Shown here one piece after another: positions 10,894-22,331 of a stretch of 64,000 nt of DNA. The DNA is taken from the NCBI GenBank assembly GCA_026545225.1, contig CM048845.1, positions 50,940,033 through 51,004,032 of the forward strand, in the 5' to 3' direction. This DNA comes from Cornus controversa (taxonomy: Eukaryota > Streptophyta > Magnoliopsida > Cornales > Cornaceae). Below the pieces are notes generated by a model, which did not search any database, was not told the origin of the DNA, and saw only the letters and a program-made list of their open reading frames with translations. How positions within the stretch are numbered: the first letter of the stretch is position 1; the number at the start of each line of letters is the position of its first letter. Both the position numbers and the translations under genes were made by a program.

Positions 10894-11934
10894 TTTTGGA
10901 GGTCTTTTAATTTTAATTTAAATGCTTTATTTCTTTTATTAGTTAAATTGAATTGTTTTATTGGTTGGATTAAATTATTTCACTGCTTTAAATATTGTGG
11001 TGTAATTTACTTTATTTTTATTTTATTTTATTTTATTTAGACTGGGTCTTTATGTTTATTTATTTTAATTTTGGATTGGGCTAGGGAGGAATCTGGGTTG
11101 AGTTGGGCTGGAATGGTTGGGTTAGGTGTAGTTATTTTTGATAGGCTAGGGTTTGTTTTATTAATTTTTTCTTTTAATTTTATTTAGTCTTAATTAGTTT
11201 TCTGGAAAATAAAAAATAAAAGAAAAGAAAAGAGGGGATTAGGGTTTCTGTCGTTAGCTTACGCGCAGAAACTCAAAGTGTAGACGAAAGAGAGGACGGA
11301 GAAAAGGAGCGATCGTGTGGATGGGTTTTGAATCATCGAAGAAGCAAGTTCGACTCTTCTCTTCCCCTTTGAATCTGTATACATAGACTAAATCCTGTAA
11401 TGTGTAAATTGTTTGTGGCATTTTTTTAAATCTTTCATTTTGGTATAAAATTGATTTTTATAAATCTAATTTTCTTTTTGTGGATTATGATGTTTGTGAA
11501 ATTAAATTGGTAATTGAGAATTGGTGTTGATTATTTATTTATACACATATAGATACATGCATACTTGTATACGATGAATATAATGATATGTTAAGTTTAA
11601 ATTTGTGGACGTTTATTGTAAAAATTTGGGGTTTGTTGAGTGGTTCTTGCTGGATTAAATTTACCCTTGAACATTTGGGAATGGATCATGGAGGAATTTA
11701 AATTTAATTTTTTTTTAATTTTTGGTTGAAGAACCCTATAAGTTGTGATTTGGGGGTTTCGTTTCGGAACATTTTTGATAGAACTTTTTGTACCAATAGA
11801 TAGCTTACGATGAGAGGAGAAAATTGGTATAAAATTTGGGTTGAACGGAGGCCAAAAAATGGCCAGAAAGGGGCTGCTTGCGCACATAAATAGTGCGCGC
11901 AGGTTGAGGGTTGAAATTTTGAAAAAAATTATTT

Positions 11935-12600
11935 TTTAAACATACTTAAATATTTCATAAAATTCCCAAATTTTTACTGTAACTTCCTAGAGGTTAAAGG
12001 AACTTGGGTTTAAATTTTCATGCCGAAATGTGCTTCTCTTATAGTTCAATTGATTTTTAAAGTGTCCAAAAATTGGGTTTTTCAACTTCTTTTATTTTAG
12101 GAAATAGTTTTATAATTCCAAAATTTTTCAAATTTTTACTGTAAGTTCTTGGAGGTTAAAGGAACTTGGATTTAAATTTTCATACCGAAATGAGCTTCTC
12201 TTGTACTTTTATTGATTTTTAAAGTGTCCAAAAGTTGAGTTTTTCATCTTCTTTTATTTTAGAAAATACTTTTATATTTCTAAAAATTCCCAAATTTTTA
12301 ATATAACTTCCTGGATGTTAAATGAACTTGTGTTTAAAGTTTCATCTCAAAATTTGCTTCCATTGATGTTCAATTAATTTTTAAAGTGTCTAAAATTTGG
12401 GTTTGCTCCTTCTTTTATTTGTAGAAAATATTTTAAAATTCCAAAAAATTCTAGAAAAATTTAGATAACTTTATAGGGATAAAATACACCTAGGTTTTAA
12501 ATTTTAGGTGGAAATGAGTTTCCCTTGTACTTTTATCGATTTTAAAGTTTGCCTCAAAAATTATGTTTTATTTTATTTTGCTGGAAAAATATATCTTTTT
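11935..12600 (+). repeat. Tandem repeat of about 161 bp inside the LTR, about four diverged copies
   Basis: The words AAATTTTTACTGTAA, GAGGTTAAAGGAACTTGG, TTTAAATTTTCAT and TTTTTAAAGTGTCCAAAA return about every 160-162 bp (for example AGGTTAAAGG at 11991 and 12153, and a diverged form near 12314). Later copies are more degenerate. Confidence 0.7.
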
Positions 12601-12949
12601 AAAAATTCCTAAAAATTCCATAAAATTATAGAATCTTTAAATAGGGTTCTTAGAAGCATAATAGGCCTAAGAACTTAAATTCGAGTTAGGTTTTGACTCC
12701 CTTGAAGGTTTAGATAAATTGGAGGTTTGATTAGGTGTTTGCTTCTAAAGTTGATATTGTGTTCTTTGATTTATCTGAATGTATTTTCTTTGAAGTTATA
12801 AATGTCAATGCAATACTTGATTTTACTTTACTTGTGAATGAGTTGTCTTATGGTGATGATTGCATATCGGATAACTTAAATCACTTTGTTTGTGCAAATT
12901 AAAATTATGAGGTACCTTATTTTTATTTTATGTTTCATATTGGGAATGA

Positions 12950-13135
12950 GGCATGTAAGGATTGTCAGGCGTGTCAGGATCGCCCATACCTAATAAGGTA
13001 TTTATACATTATATTTGGCATGTCAGGATTGCCAGCGTGTTAGGATCACCCATACCTAATAAGGTATCTATATATTATATTTGTCATGTTAGGATTGTCA
13101 GGCATGTCAGGATCGCCCATACCTAATAATAAAAT
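12950..13135 (+). repeat. Three tandem copies of a 66-67 bp unit
   Basis: The words GTGTCAGGATCGCCCATACC and TAATAAGGTAT recur, with CATACC at 12985, 13051 and 13118. The block lies within the presumed 3' LTR. Confidence 0.75.
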
Positions 13136-13400
13136 GCATGCATTTGTTTCTTTATTTTTGAACTTAAAGAATGTGTTCATTGTTGAATGATAAGGGTCTG
13201 TTGGGATAATGCATAAGGGGATTTTTAGTTTTTTTGAAAACATGAATTGAATAAGGAATGACCTGGATGTTTACACCTATATTTATCTCTTGTGTCCCTC
13301 ACACTGAGGGTATGTATAATGGTTCTCTGATTGGGATGTAGTAGATAGAACTCGCTTGTGGGCTTAACCCACTTGTAAGCATTTTCTTGCATTCTGATTT

Positions 13401-14639
13401 CTCCTTCATCTGTTCTACCATCTTGTTCTTTTCATATGCGTCTGGCTCCTCTGCAAGTCAACACTAATTTCTTTAAGGTAGTTTCGAGTTTCGTGGCTCT
13501 AAATCGAACGAAATCGATTTGAGTTAGAATTCGACTATCTGTTAGTTTCTACAAGGTAAGCAGGATCAAGTTTGAGCGACATTGATATCATTTCTTTCCC
13601 AGAAGTAGGAGGTCTCTATTTTCTGGACACCTTTCTTCGGACAAGGGTTGGGAAGAGTAGTTGGTTGTTTCAGGAGGAGAATGGATGGTTCCTTTCTCAG
13701 AGAAGTACATGATCCCCAAAAAATTCACTTTCGTAGGTATACCCCAATTTGATTCCTTTTTCGCTCCTCAATGTAATTGTTTGGTACGAGAGGTTATGTC
13801 CTTTCTCATGTTTACTCTTACTTTGGTGTAGTCAACGACTCTTTTTTTCATTCTAAAGTTGACGCTCGGCTTCAAACCCTTCAGCAGCAACTGTAGAGTA
13901 ACCGCCTAATTTCAAAGGTTCTCTTTAGTCCGAGAAATCTTAAGCTCATCACAAAAAGTGCCTCTGATGTGGTGAAGATGAGCATGCCTTCAACCACCCA
14001 TCACTAGCCATCGTATGGGCAAGGAAATTTCTGAGGAAGGAAAGAGTGTTATGGCCGCTCTGAAAGAGAAATATGCTCAAGATTTGCTAAAGAGGAAGTC
14101 ACTTGAGTGTCCTTCTGCAGCTGAAGGACAAAGCACTCCTACTTAGAAAATTTCCCAAATTTCTTCTCGTTTGGCTTCTTCTGCTTCCAATCAAATCGTT
14201 GTTCCATCTGCCGCCTCACTATCTTGATCGATTCTAGTGCCTAAACCTGTTTCTGGGGCTCACATGACTCCTTTTGCTCCAGGCGATGGAAATGCCGCTG
14301 TTGGATCTTCTGCTTAATGGATTACTCCTTGGACTTCTAAGCTAATTAAACTTGGTGGGGTACCACTTCAATGGTATAAGTTTTAATTGGAAATCATGAA
14401 CACGTATGGAGTCAAGTATCCCAGTTGAGAGATTCATTAGGGTGAACCAGTTAATCTATTTCTTAATCACTATCATTTATTTGTTCTTAACCGGGCGTTG
14501 GAAATCAGAGCATGACAAGTGAACTTATGGAACATATGTTAACTTAAATAGTTTAATCTTATAATTGACTTAAAAAGATAGTAATGGAAACGCGAGCATC
14601 AGTGGGGTTGGAGGATAAAAGGCATTGCAATGGAACTTT
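13401..14639. other. Decayed coding-like stretch of unknown origin
   Basis: Base composition is less AT-rich than its surroundings and short frames look protein-like, for example SNRLISKVLFSPRN near 13897-13940 and KVDARLQTLQQQ near 13855. These are broken by stops in every frame. It may be a gag or captured gene relic, or part of the preceding LTR element. No domain is recognised. Confidence 0.3.
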
Positions 14640-15017
14640 TAGAGCATCTGCATTGGTCTCTTTGGATTTTGGCACTCCAATATAGCCACTTCAGCTTTTC
14701 CCAAAGCCATGTTAGCGATTTCAGCTCTTTAGATTTTGGCTTACATTAGCCTCTCCAGATTTTTACTAGCCCAAAAATAATAATTTTTTATTTTTTAAAA
14801 TTTTTTAATTTTTTTTTTCGCAATGACTATAGTTTAAACGTCTCTATTTCAAACAACTATATTTCTACAAATACAATATAAATTTAAAATAAATTAAATC
14901 AAATACAACATAGGTTTAAACAATACAAATTTAAAAAGAAATAGATTAAATAGATGAAATAGAAGACTAAGAGGTTCTCTTGGCATGGGTAGCTTGAAGA
15001 AGCTTTGTAAGGGTTTT
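14640..15017. other. Possible MITE fragment next to the LTR
   Basis: It starts with AGAGCATCTGCATTGG, a word common at the ends of short plant DNA elements, followed by repeated TTTGGATTTTGGC-type words and an AT-rich tail. The opposite terminus is missing; the sequence stops at the LTR start at 15018. The identification is tentative. Confidence 0.3.
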
Positions 15018-17146
15018 TGTCACGCCCCAAAATTTCAATACCTGAAACTCTAGTCTAGTACTTGAATTTGGTGCGCGACTTGAAACACAACGTCCATCAT
15101 ATCGTACATTCATCCAAAAATTTACATATTACAATCAAAATGTGATCGTCTAGATCATCTATTACAAAAACTTTATCTGGAGACCTTATCCCTCATCCTG
15201 AGAGTCAACTATGTACAACAAAAATAATTACATGCCAAGAAAATTACATGTAAACAGCCTCCACCGTCCTGTATCGCTCTTCCATTCACTCGGTACCTGA
15301 AAAATAAAATGGAGTGAGCTCAACAAGCTCAGCAAGAATTGCAAAACACTATCATTGCTCAACAAATTGACCTTGCCTTAAATTCCTACATATAAGGACA
15401 CGTACAACAATCTTTGTCGATTTCATTCACAAATTTTCTTTCTTATGATAATTAAACACTAGTTAATTATCATATTTACAATTAGTTCACACATAGGAAC
15501 AGTGTTATCAACAATTCCTTATTAAGCTAATCATCTCGATTAACTTAACATAACCTCACAGTGAACCCCGGGCTCCCCTCCAATAGATGGCAGGCTTAGC
15601 CAACAAGTGGTGCGCATCACATAGTCCCTGACTAAGGAAGCTCGCACATGTGGCTGGGCTTGTACATCTACTCACCCAGATGGTCCCGGACCACGTCCAC
15701 ACAATAAGGGCACTCTTCGCCCAATGGCCATAACAAAAGGGCTGTACACACCCCAAAGGTAGGTCCCTGACCATACCTCACAAATTCTTTAAGAATTTTA
15801 ACACGTTTTCAAGATTTCAAGTTTTTAGGATTTACTAAATGTTTTTGACATTTAATAAATCAAATCACTCTCTTAATGTGATCTCTAATCACATTAATTA
15901 AACACTTTAAGATTTCACCACTTAAGTCTTTTATAAACTTAATTATTTTAGCATAATTAATTTCATTATGCCAAAATGTACGCCTCTAGAACTTTTCGTA
16001 ACTTTTAGAGCCTAAAGGATATTTTTCCCTAACTCACTCTAAATAAAATGGAACAAGCATTATTTACCAACATAAAATCTTATATAATTTATTAAATACT
16101 ATTCACATTTAATAAATTAAATGAGCAAATTGTGTGCGTTTACAAAGCTTAAATCGTCACAACCGAAACTTTAATTCCTAGAACCAACTATTCTAGCATA
16201 TTTAGTCCTATGATGCTTAACATAGAAATTTTCTCTCCAAGCTCTAATTTTTAACATTTAGCAACCCCATCGCAATAATAGAAAAAAAGAAGAAGAAAAA
16301 AACACAATCCAAGTCCATACCTTTTAGGCCCAAATGCAAAAATACTTCCAATTTCCTAAATCAAGGATAGAAATCTGTATGCTAAAAAAAAAAATAGATT
16401 ACTAGGCTAATGACCCATAGCCAATTTTCATGGTCACTAATTAGACCAATCCACATTCTAACCCAAATATAAACCAGCTGTACTATCTCATTTCTATCCA
16501 AACACCAAGCCCAGCCCACTGTGAGCTAACCCATAAGAAAACTCAACCCAATAATCAAGACCCATTGGCCTAACTCCTCCACCAATTCAATTTATACAAA
16601 TTCATCAATATAAATATAAATACACACTCACAACTTCACTGTTAACATGCAAACCCATTTCATAGCCTTATTTATAACCATGCCATGTCCAGCCACCACC
16701 TCAAGCAAGCCGTGAACAGCTACTTCTAACCACCATGTTCCACCGTGACCACCATTGAGAGCCATCAACTAAGTTGCTATGGCCATGGTTGCCACCCAAT
16801 CAACACCATCTCAAGAATCCCATATACACCAACATCAACACCAGTCATCTCTCATGCAAGGAACAAGCCAAACTTGGCTGAACCCACAACTAGCCGAAAC
16901 ACTATTATTCCAGCCGAGAGGTCCACCTTCACTGCCATTCTAACATCAACCACCATGCACCTACTACCATGGCAATGAACAAGACCCATCACCTACCGAA
17001 ACCAAGAATATTCCATATATATATATATATATCTACATATACGTATCTATATCTTGAAGATTAACAGAAATTGATGCAAACAACTCACAACTATTGATGA
17101 TAAAACAGAAGCAACCAACTTAAATTATACATGCATTTGATTTATC

Positions 17147-17179
<33 letters not shown>

Positions 17180-17721
17180 AGAAATGAAAAGCAAGGTTCA
17201 ACTTGCCTCAATGAAGATTTTCTTCTGTTCTTCTTCTTCTTTCTCTTCTTCTTCTTCTTCTTTCTCTTCTTCTTCTTCTTCTTCTCTCTTTTTCTCTCTG
17301 TTTCTGTCTGTCTCTGCTCTACAGAAAATAACTCTTTCTCTCTCTTTCTTGATTATATCGAAAGCCTCCTCTGTTCTCCTCTCTCTTACTACACTCCTTC
17401 TTTTCTTTTCTTTTTCTCCACTTAACCCATACACTAGATTACGGTCAAACAATTCAAACAGAGGAATTCTTAAATGTGGGCAAGTGTCACTCATGTAGAG
17501 TATGTCTGCCACTTCCTTTTCATCTCAGACTTCAGTCACAAGGATACCACATATAACCTACATATATATACGCACATATATATATATATATATATATATG
17601 CATATATACATACACATATCCATAACTACACTTCTACCCCCCACAGAATCTATAATTTGCCTTTGAATCCTACATTAATGAAGACAAAAGAAAAATCATA
17701 TTTAATCTGAAGGATGTTACA
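15018..17721 (-). repeat. Tekay 3' LTR, 2704 bp
   Basis: Direct repeat of 22332-25021 with few differences by eye. It contains a (TCT)n block near 17220-17290 and several (TA)n runs. Open frames within it are conserved only because the LTR is duplicated; none has a recognisable domain. Confidence 0.9.
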
Positions 17722-18845
17722 TTCTACCCTCCTAAAAAAAAATTTAGTCCTCGAAATTTGCGTACCTTATTCGAAAAGCTGCGGATATTTTTCCATCATT
17801 TTTGACTCCAACTCCCATGTAGCTTCTCTTTCGTCATGATTACTCCACTGCACCTTCACAAGTGGTATCTCTGTCCACCTTAATTGCTTCACCATACGGT
17901 CCACAATACGGACCGGGACCTCAACATATGTAGCATCAGGGCGTAACTCCACCTCACTATTGTCAATGGCTTGAGTCTCAACTTTCAAACATTTCCTCAA
18001 CATGGAGACATGAAAAACATCATGAAGTGTTGCTAAACTGGAAGGTAAAACCAACCTATATGCCACTTCCCTAATTCTTTCGGTAATCTAGAAGGGTCCA
18101 ATAAATCGAGGAGCTAACTTTCCTTTTCTTCCCCCAAATCTGACTACTCCCTTCATAGGTGAAACTTTCAGAAACACCAAGTCCCCTACATTAAACTCCA
18201 AAGTACGTCGATGTCGATCCGCATAACTCTTTTGTCGACTCTGAGCCGTACGAAGTCGGTCTCTAATAGTAGCTACCTTTTCTGTAGTTTCTTGTACTAA
18301 CTCGGGGCCCAATAGGCAGCTATCACTGACCTCAGCCCAACATACAGGTGAACGACAAGGTCTCCCATACAGTGCCTCATATGGTGCCATACCAATGCTA
18401 GCTTGATAACTATTATTATATGCGAACTCAATCAATGGAATATGATCCTCCCAACTACCATAAAAATCCAACACACATGCACGGAGCATGTCCTCTAACA
18501 CCTGAATGACCCTCTCAGACTAGCCATCGGTCTGAGGGTGAAAGGCCGTACTCAAATTCAATGAAGTACCAAAAGCCTCCTGGAATCTACTCCAGTAATG
18601 CGATGTAAAAAGAGGATCATGATCTGAAACAATATACACCGGCACTCTATGGAGCTTGACGATCTCCTTAATGTATATCTCACACAATTTCTCCCAGAGT
18701 CGGTAGCTCGAATGGGTAGAAAATGAGCTGATTTAGTCAATCGGTCCACTATTACCCATACCATATCATGGTTCTGTCTCGACCTCGATAATCCCACAAT
18801 GAAATCCATCATAATATGCTCCCATTTCCATTCAGGAACACGCAA
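17722..18845 (-). pseudogene. Integrase core, GPY/F and chromodomain, Tekay copy A
   Basis: On the minus strand the integrase core shows MMDFIVGLSRSRQNHDMVW and IVDRLTKSAHFLPI (18845-18700). A frameshift shared with copy B follows. Then come EFAYNNSYQASIGMAPYEA and CRSPVCWAEV (18501-18300), GPY/F-type sequence with RKGKLAPRFIGPF (about 18100), and a chromodomain-like tail ending ATWELESKMMEKYPQLF (17770). Stops TAG near 18522 and TAG near 18088 correspond to CAG in copy B, so they are C-to-T changes. Integrase joins the cDNA to the chromosome; the chromodomain is thought to guide it to heterochromatin. This copy is inactive. Confidence 0.85.
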
Positions 18846-19255
18846 TGGCTGTAGTGGTCCAACTGGTCTCTGATGTCAACCTTCACTCGTTGGCAAGTAC
18901 GACATTTAGATACAAACTCTGCCACCTTTCGTTTCATGCCTTCCCACCAAAACTGCCTCTTGAGATCATGGTACATCTTAGTGCCACCCGGATGCACAGT
19001 GTACCTAGAATGGTGTGCTTCTTCTAAAATATCTCTCTTGAGGTCTGCTAAGTCTAGAACACATAGTCTGCCTCGAAATCTAACACCACCATCTGCCCCA
19101 CGCTTCCAATCTACATTACTTTCATCCTCAATCACCTCTGCTACCTTGGCTTGTAGCCTCTCATCATGAGTCTGAGCCTGAATGATTCGACTAATCAAGG
19201 TCGACTGCACTGTCAAACTACAGAGAAGAGTGCCCGTGCTTTGAGAAGTCAACAT
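18809..19255 (-). pseudogene. Integrase zinc-binding domain, Tekay copy A
   Basis: The segment encodes AHHSRYTVHPGGTKMYHDL and FWWEGMKRKVAEFVSKC followed by RTCQ, an H2C2 zinc-binding domain. Near 18875 one T present in copy B (26176 region, GATGTTCAACC) is missing here (GATGTCAACC), which throws the reading frame off just before the integrase core. An in-frame TGA separates it from the RNase H part at 19280. Confidence 0.85.
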
Positions 19256-19279
19256 AATGGAGAACTCTACTAATGTCTC

Positions 19280-19732
19280 TCACATCATCCATTCTTGTAT
19301 CATCATAAAAGCAACTAATCCTTTCGTTTTTTGACTCAAGGCATCCGCTACTACATTTTCTTTTCCAGGGTGATATGGAAGGGTCATATCAAAATCCTTC
19401 ATCTTCTCTATCCACCTACGTTGCCTCATATTCAATTCCTTTTGAGAGAAAAGATACTTGAGGCTCTTGTCGTCCGAAAATAATTTAAATTTCTCACCAT
19501 ACAAATAATGTCTCCACACCTTCAATGCAAAAATCACTGCTGCTAATTCCAGGTCATGCATAGGGTAATTCTGCTCATGTGACTTAAGCTGTCTAGAAGC
19601 ATATGCCACCACCTTACCCCCTTGCATTAGCACACACCTAAGACCCTGATGGGATGCATCTGTGTAAATAACAAATTCCACATCACTGACTGGAATGGTA
19701 AGAACTGGTGCTGAGGTCAATCTAGTGTTCAA
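19280..19732 (-). pseudogene. RNase H domain, Tekay copy A
   Basis: The open stretch of 150 residues has [17 protein letters not shown] with the first catalytic aspartate, then [32 protein letters not shown] and [17 protein letters not shown]. It ends in [19 protein letters not shown], typical of the gypsy RNase H and its tail. A TAG upstream (CEQ-type position, about 19748) and a TGA at 19282-19280 bound it; both fit C-to-T changes from CAG and CGA. It lies in the same frame as the RT part. Confidence 0.85.
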
Positions 19733-19891
19733 CTCCTCAAAAGCCTACTCACACCGGTTGTCCCAAACAAATTTCACATCTTTTCGAGTTAGTCGGGTTA
19801 AAGGTGCAGCGATCTTGGAGAATCCCTCAATGAAGCGTCTGTAGTAACCAGCCAAGCCCAAGAAACTCCGAATCTCTGTAACAGTGGTAGG

Positions 19892-21106
19892 TCATTTCCA
19901 ATTCAACACCGCCTCCACTTTGGCAGAATCTACCGAAACTCCCTCTTTAGAGATCATATGCCCCAAAAACTTGATTTGTTCTTGCCAAAACTCACACTTT
20001 TCAAACTTAGCGTAAAGCTGATGTTCCCGTAAAGTCTGAAGTGTAATGTTCAAGTGTTGCTCATGTTCCTCCTTACTCTTGGAATATATCAGAATGTCAT
20101 CCACAAAAACTACAACAAACTGATCCAAGTAAGGTTTAAACACTCTATTCATCATGTCCATAAATGCTGCTGGCGCATTAGTCAGCCCAAAAGGCATGAC
20201 TATGAATTCGTAGAGGCCATAACGAGTCCTAAAGGCAGTCTTAGGAATATCTTTCTCCATAATTCTCAACTGATGATACCCAGACCTCAGATCAATCTTA
20301 GAGAACCACTGTGCCCCTTTGAGTTGATCAAACAAGTCATCGATACGTAGCAAAGGGTGCTTGTTCTTGATTGTCACCCTATTCAGCTCACGATAGTCGA
20401 TACACAAACGAAGTGACCCATCCTTCTTCTTAACAAATAGAACAGGTGCTCCCCATGGAGATGTACTAGGTTGAATAAACCCACGATCTTGCAACTCTTG
20501 AATCTGCTTCTTTAGTTCCTTCAATTCCATAGGTGCGATCCCATAGGGTGCCCTCAAAACTGGTGAAGTACCAGGGACCAGATCAATGCAGAAGTCTACT
20601 ACCCTCCTAGGAGGCAAACCTGGAATGTCTTGGAATATATCAGCATATTCTAATACAATGGGTAATTGCTCTACCTTCACACACTGTTCAACTACTTCAA
20701 TGTGAGCAAGAAATCCCATAGTCATGGTACCCTCGAACTCGCCACACTTAAATCGAGAAGGTAACTGTCCCAAAATTGAGAAAGCAATGATCTTCTTGTG
20801 ACAATTTAACTGGGCATGATATTTTGCTAACCAATCCATACCCAATATTGCATCAAACTCCCTCATTCGCAATACTATCAAGTCAACCGGAAGTTCCCTC
20901 TCACCAATACTAATAGGACAAGCACGACACACCCTATCAAGTGTCGTTGAGTGTCCAAGGGGAGTTGTAATAGATACAACATCATTCATACTTTCAGGTT
21001 CCAATCCAAGTATATTTACTAACGATAGTGAAATAAATGAATACGAAGAACCTAAATCAAATAACACTCTAGCTATACTGCCATAAATAGTAAGTGTACC
21101 TTCCAC
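19892..21106 (-). CDS. Protease and reverse transcriptase, Tekay copy A (404-residue open part of broken gag-pol)
   Basis: This is the longest intact piece of the element. Residues 15-26 hold the protease region ([12 protein letters not shown], with leucine where most proteases have serine or threonine after the catalytic Asp), then [21 protein letters not shown] begins near residue 200 ([35 protein letters not shown]), continues with [15 protein letters not shown] and [20 protein letters not shown], and has its active site FVDD at about 334-337. It ends at a TGA that fits a former CGA. The gag part upstream and RNase H downstream are in the same frame, so this was one long gag-pol polyprotein. 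The enzyme copies element RNA into DNA in cytoplasmic particles. The element cannot act alone because of the flanking stops. Confidence 0.88.
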   Translation of the reverse strand: MEGTLTIYGSIARVLFDLGSSYSFISLSLVNILGLEPESMNDVVSITTPLGHSTTLDRVCRACPISIGERELPVDLIVLRMREFDAILGMDWLAKYHAQLNCHKKIIAFSILGQLPSRFKCGEFEGTMTMGFLAHIEVVEQCVKVEQLPIVLEYADIFQDIPGLPPRRVVDFCIDLVPGTSPVLRAPYGIAPMELKELKKQIQELQDRGFIQPSTSPWGAPVLFVKKKDGSLRLCIDYRELNRVTIKNKHPLLRIDDLFDQLKGAQWFSKIDLRSGYHQLRIMEKDIPKTAFRTRYGLYEFIVMPFGLTNAPAAFMDMMNRVFKPYLDQFVVVFVDDILIYSKSKEEHEQHLNITLQTLREHQLYAKFEKCEFWQEQIKFLGHMISKEGVSVDSAKVEAVLNWK

Positions 21107-21129
21107 TGCTGGTGGTGTAGCATCCTGCC

Positions 21130-22159
21130 CAAATTTTGGGTAAATAGCATAAATTCTTGCTCCTCCGTGTTGCTGCGGGGCTTGAACCCTCTGCTGTCCT
21201 TCCTTACGTGGTTTGGTACAGTAGCGGGCTATGTGCCCTTTTTCTTGACAGTTGTAGCATTGTTAATGAAACTGGTGAGGCTGAGCATTTTGAGGTGTAG
21301 CTGGTACCAAAGCTGTGGATTGCTCACCTGCACCAATCCTTTGTCTCTTTGCTGCTTGCCAATTCTGCCTACTTCTCTGCCCTGACTGCTTTTGCATATC
21401 CCTTGGAGGTTGTTGCTGCTGTTGCCTCCTAAGATTACGCTACGAGTTAAAACTACTTTTTCCCTTTTCCTTCTCAGCAGCTTTATGCTCCTTCCTTCGT
21501 TGATATTTAAGGTTATCCTGTTCGATCCTTATAGCACGCTCTACGACCTCTGCGTAGCTATTTAACCCTTGACTAATCACTAGCCTCCTCATGCTAGGAG
21601 TTAGCCCCTCTGCAAATCTTCTAGCCCGACTCTCCTCATCTACAACCATATAAGGAGCAAACCGAGAGAGTTCTACAAACTTTGCCTCATATTGACTCAC
21701 CGTCAATGCTTCAGTTTCTTGCTCTAGGTGTATGAACTCAGCTGCCATTCTATCCCTCACTGCACGTGGAAAATACTTGTCATAGAATCAGTTCTTAAAC
21801 TCATCCCAGTGCATGTGTGTGACATCTCCGACACTCCTAATCACGGATTGCCACCACTGTCGAGCATCGCCAGATAAGCAGAAAACTACTATCCTTCTTT
21901 TCTGTACTTCGGTGCAGTCCATAATTTCAAAGTACTTCTCCATGTCTTCTATCCACATTTCTGCATCTAGTGGATCTGTAGCCCTGGTAAAGTCAATCGC
22001 TCCCAATTTCTTTATTTGTTGGACCAAGGTAATGACTTGACCCTGACCCACCTCTGGGTTCGGCATTTGAACTGCCTCATCCATCGGTTCCACTCCACGG
22101 CCGCCTCTTCCACGACCAGCGTCACCTTGTCAACCACGTCCTCTACCAGCTCCAGACAT
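21130..22159 (-). pseudogene. gag with zinc knuckle, Tekay copy A
   Basis: Translation starts at ATG 22159-22157 (MSGAGRGRG) and meets TGA at 22132-22130. It continues in frame with a capsid domain: LGAIDFTRATDPLDAEMW, FCLSGDARQWWQ and, after another TGA at 21790-21788, FIHLEQETEALTVSQYEAKF and RRFAEGLTPSMRR. A TAG at 21442-21440 and a TAA near 21262 follow. The zinc knuckle [14 protein letters not shown] (about 21219-21260) fits CX2CX4HX4C. Gag packages the element RNA. All four stops lie in the same frame as protease-RT, so decay is by point changes rather than rearrangement. Confidence 0.85.
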
Positions 22160-22331
22160 CCTATTTCCATTCCAGGATGTTAATATTCTTAGTCGAACAA
22201 TCAATTATGCCTAAACTAGGAGCATGGTAAGGTAACAGATAGAATAATCAATACGACTCATATAACTCCTATCTTAAAAAGAATCACTTCCACAAGCCTG
22301 GTAACTCGTAACCTAGGCTCTGATACAAAAC

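Larger units (their letters stand above)
10879..13400 (+). repeat. 3' LTR of the decayed Tekay-like element, right edge uncertain
   Basis: It begins TGTAATACCCCG directly after the purine tract GGGGGGAAGAA. Near 11220-11390 there is a leader-like part followed by AT-rich DNA with two tandem repeat blocks. No second copy exists in the window because the 5' half of the element is lost, so the end cannot be fixed by LTR comparison. 13400 is only an estimate, at the change from AT-rich to mixed sequence. Confidence 0.5.

Noticed and set aside
15556-15774. 72-residue minus-strand frame repeated identically at 22870-23088
   Set aside because: It is duplicated only because it lies in both LTRs; no domain or start signal supports a protein.
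16745-16978. 77-residue frame with Thr/Pro/His content, also at 24058-24291
   Set aside because: It is an LTR sequence without homology; the two copies differ by missense changes without sign of selection.
17184-17512. Serine/phenylalanine-rich and Glu/Lys-rich frames on opposite strands
   Set aside because: They are translations of the (TCT)n microsatellite in the LTR, repeated at 24481-24812.
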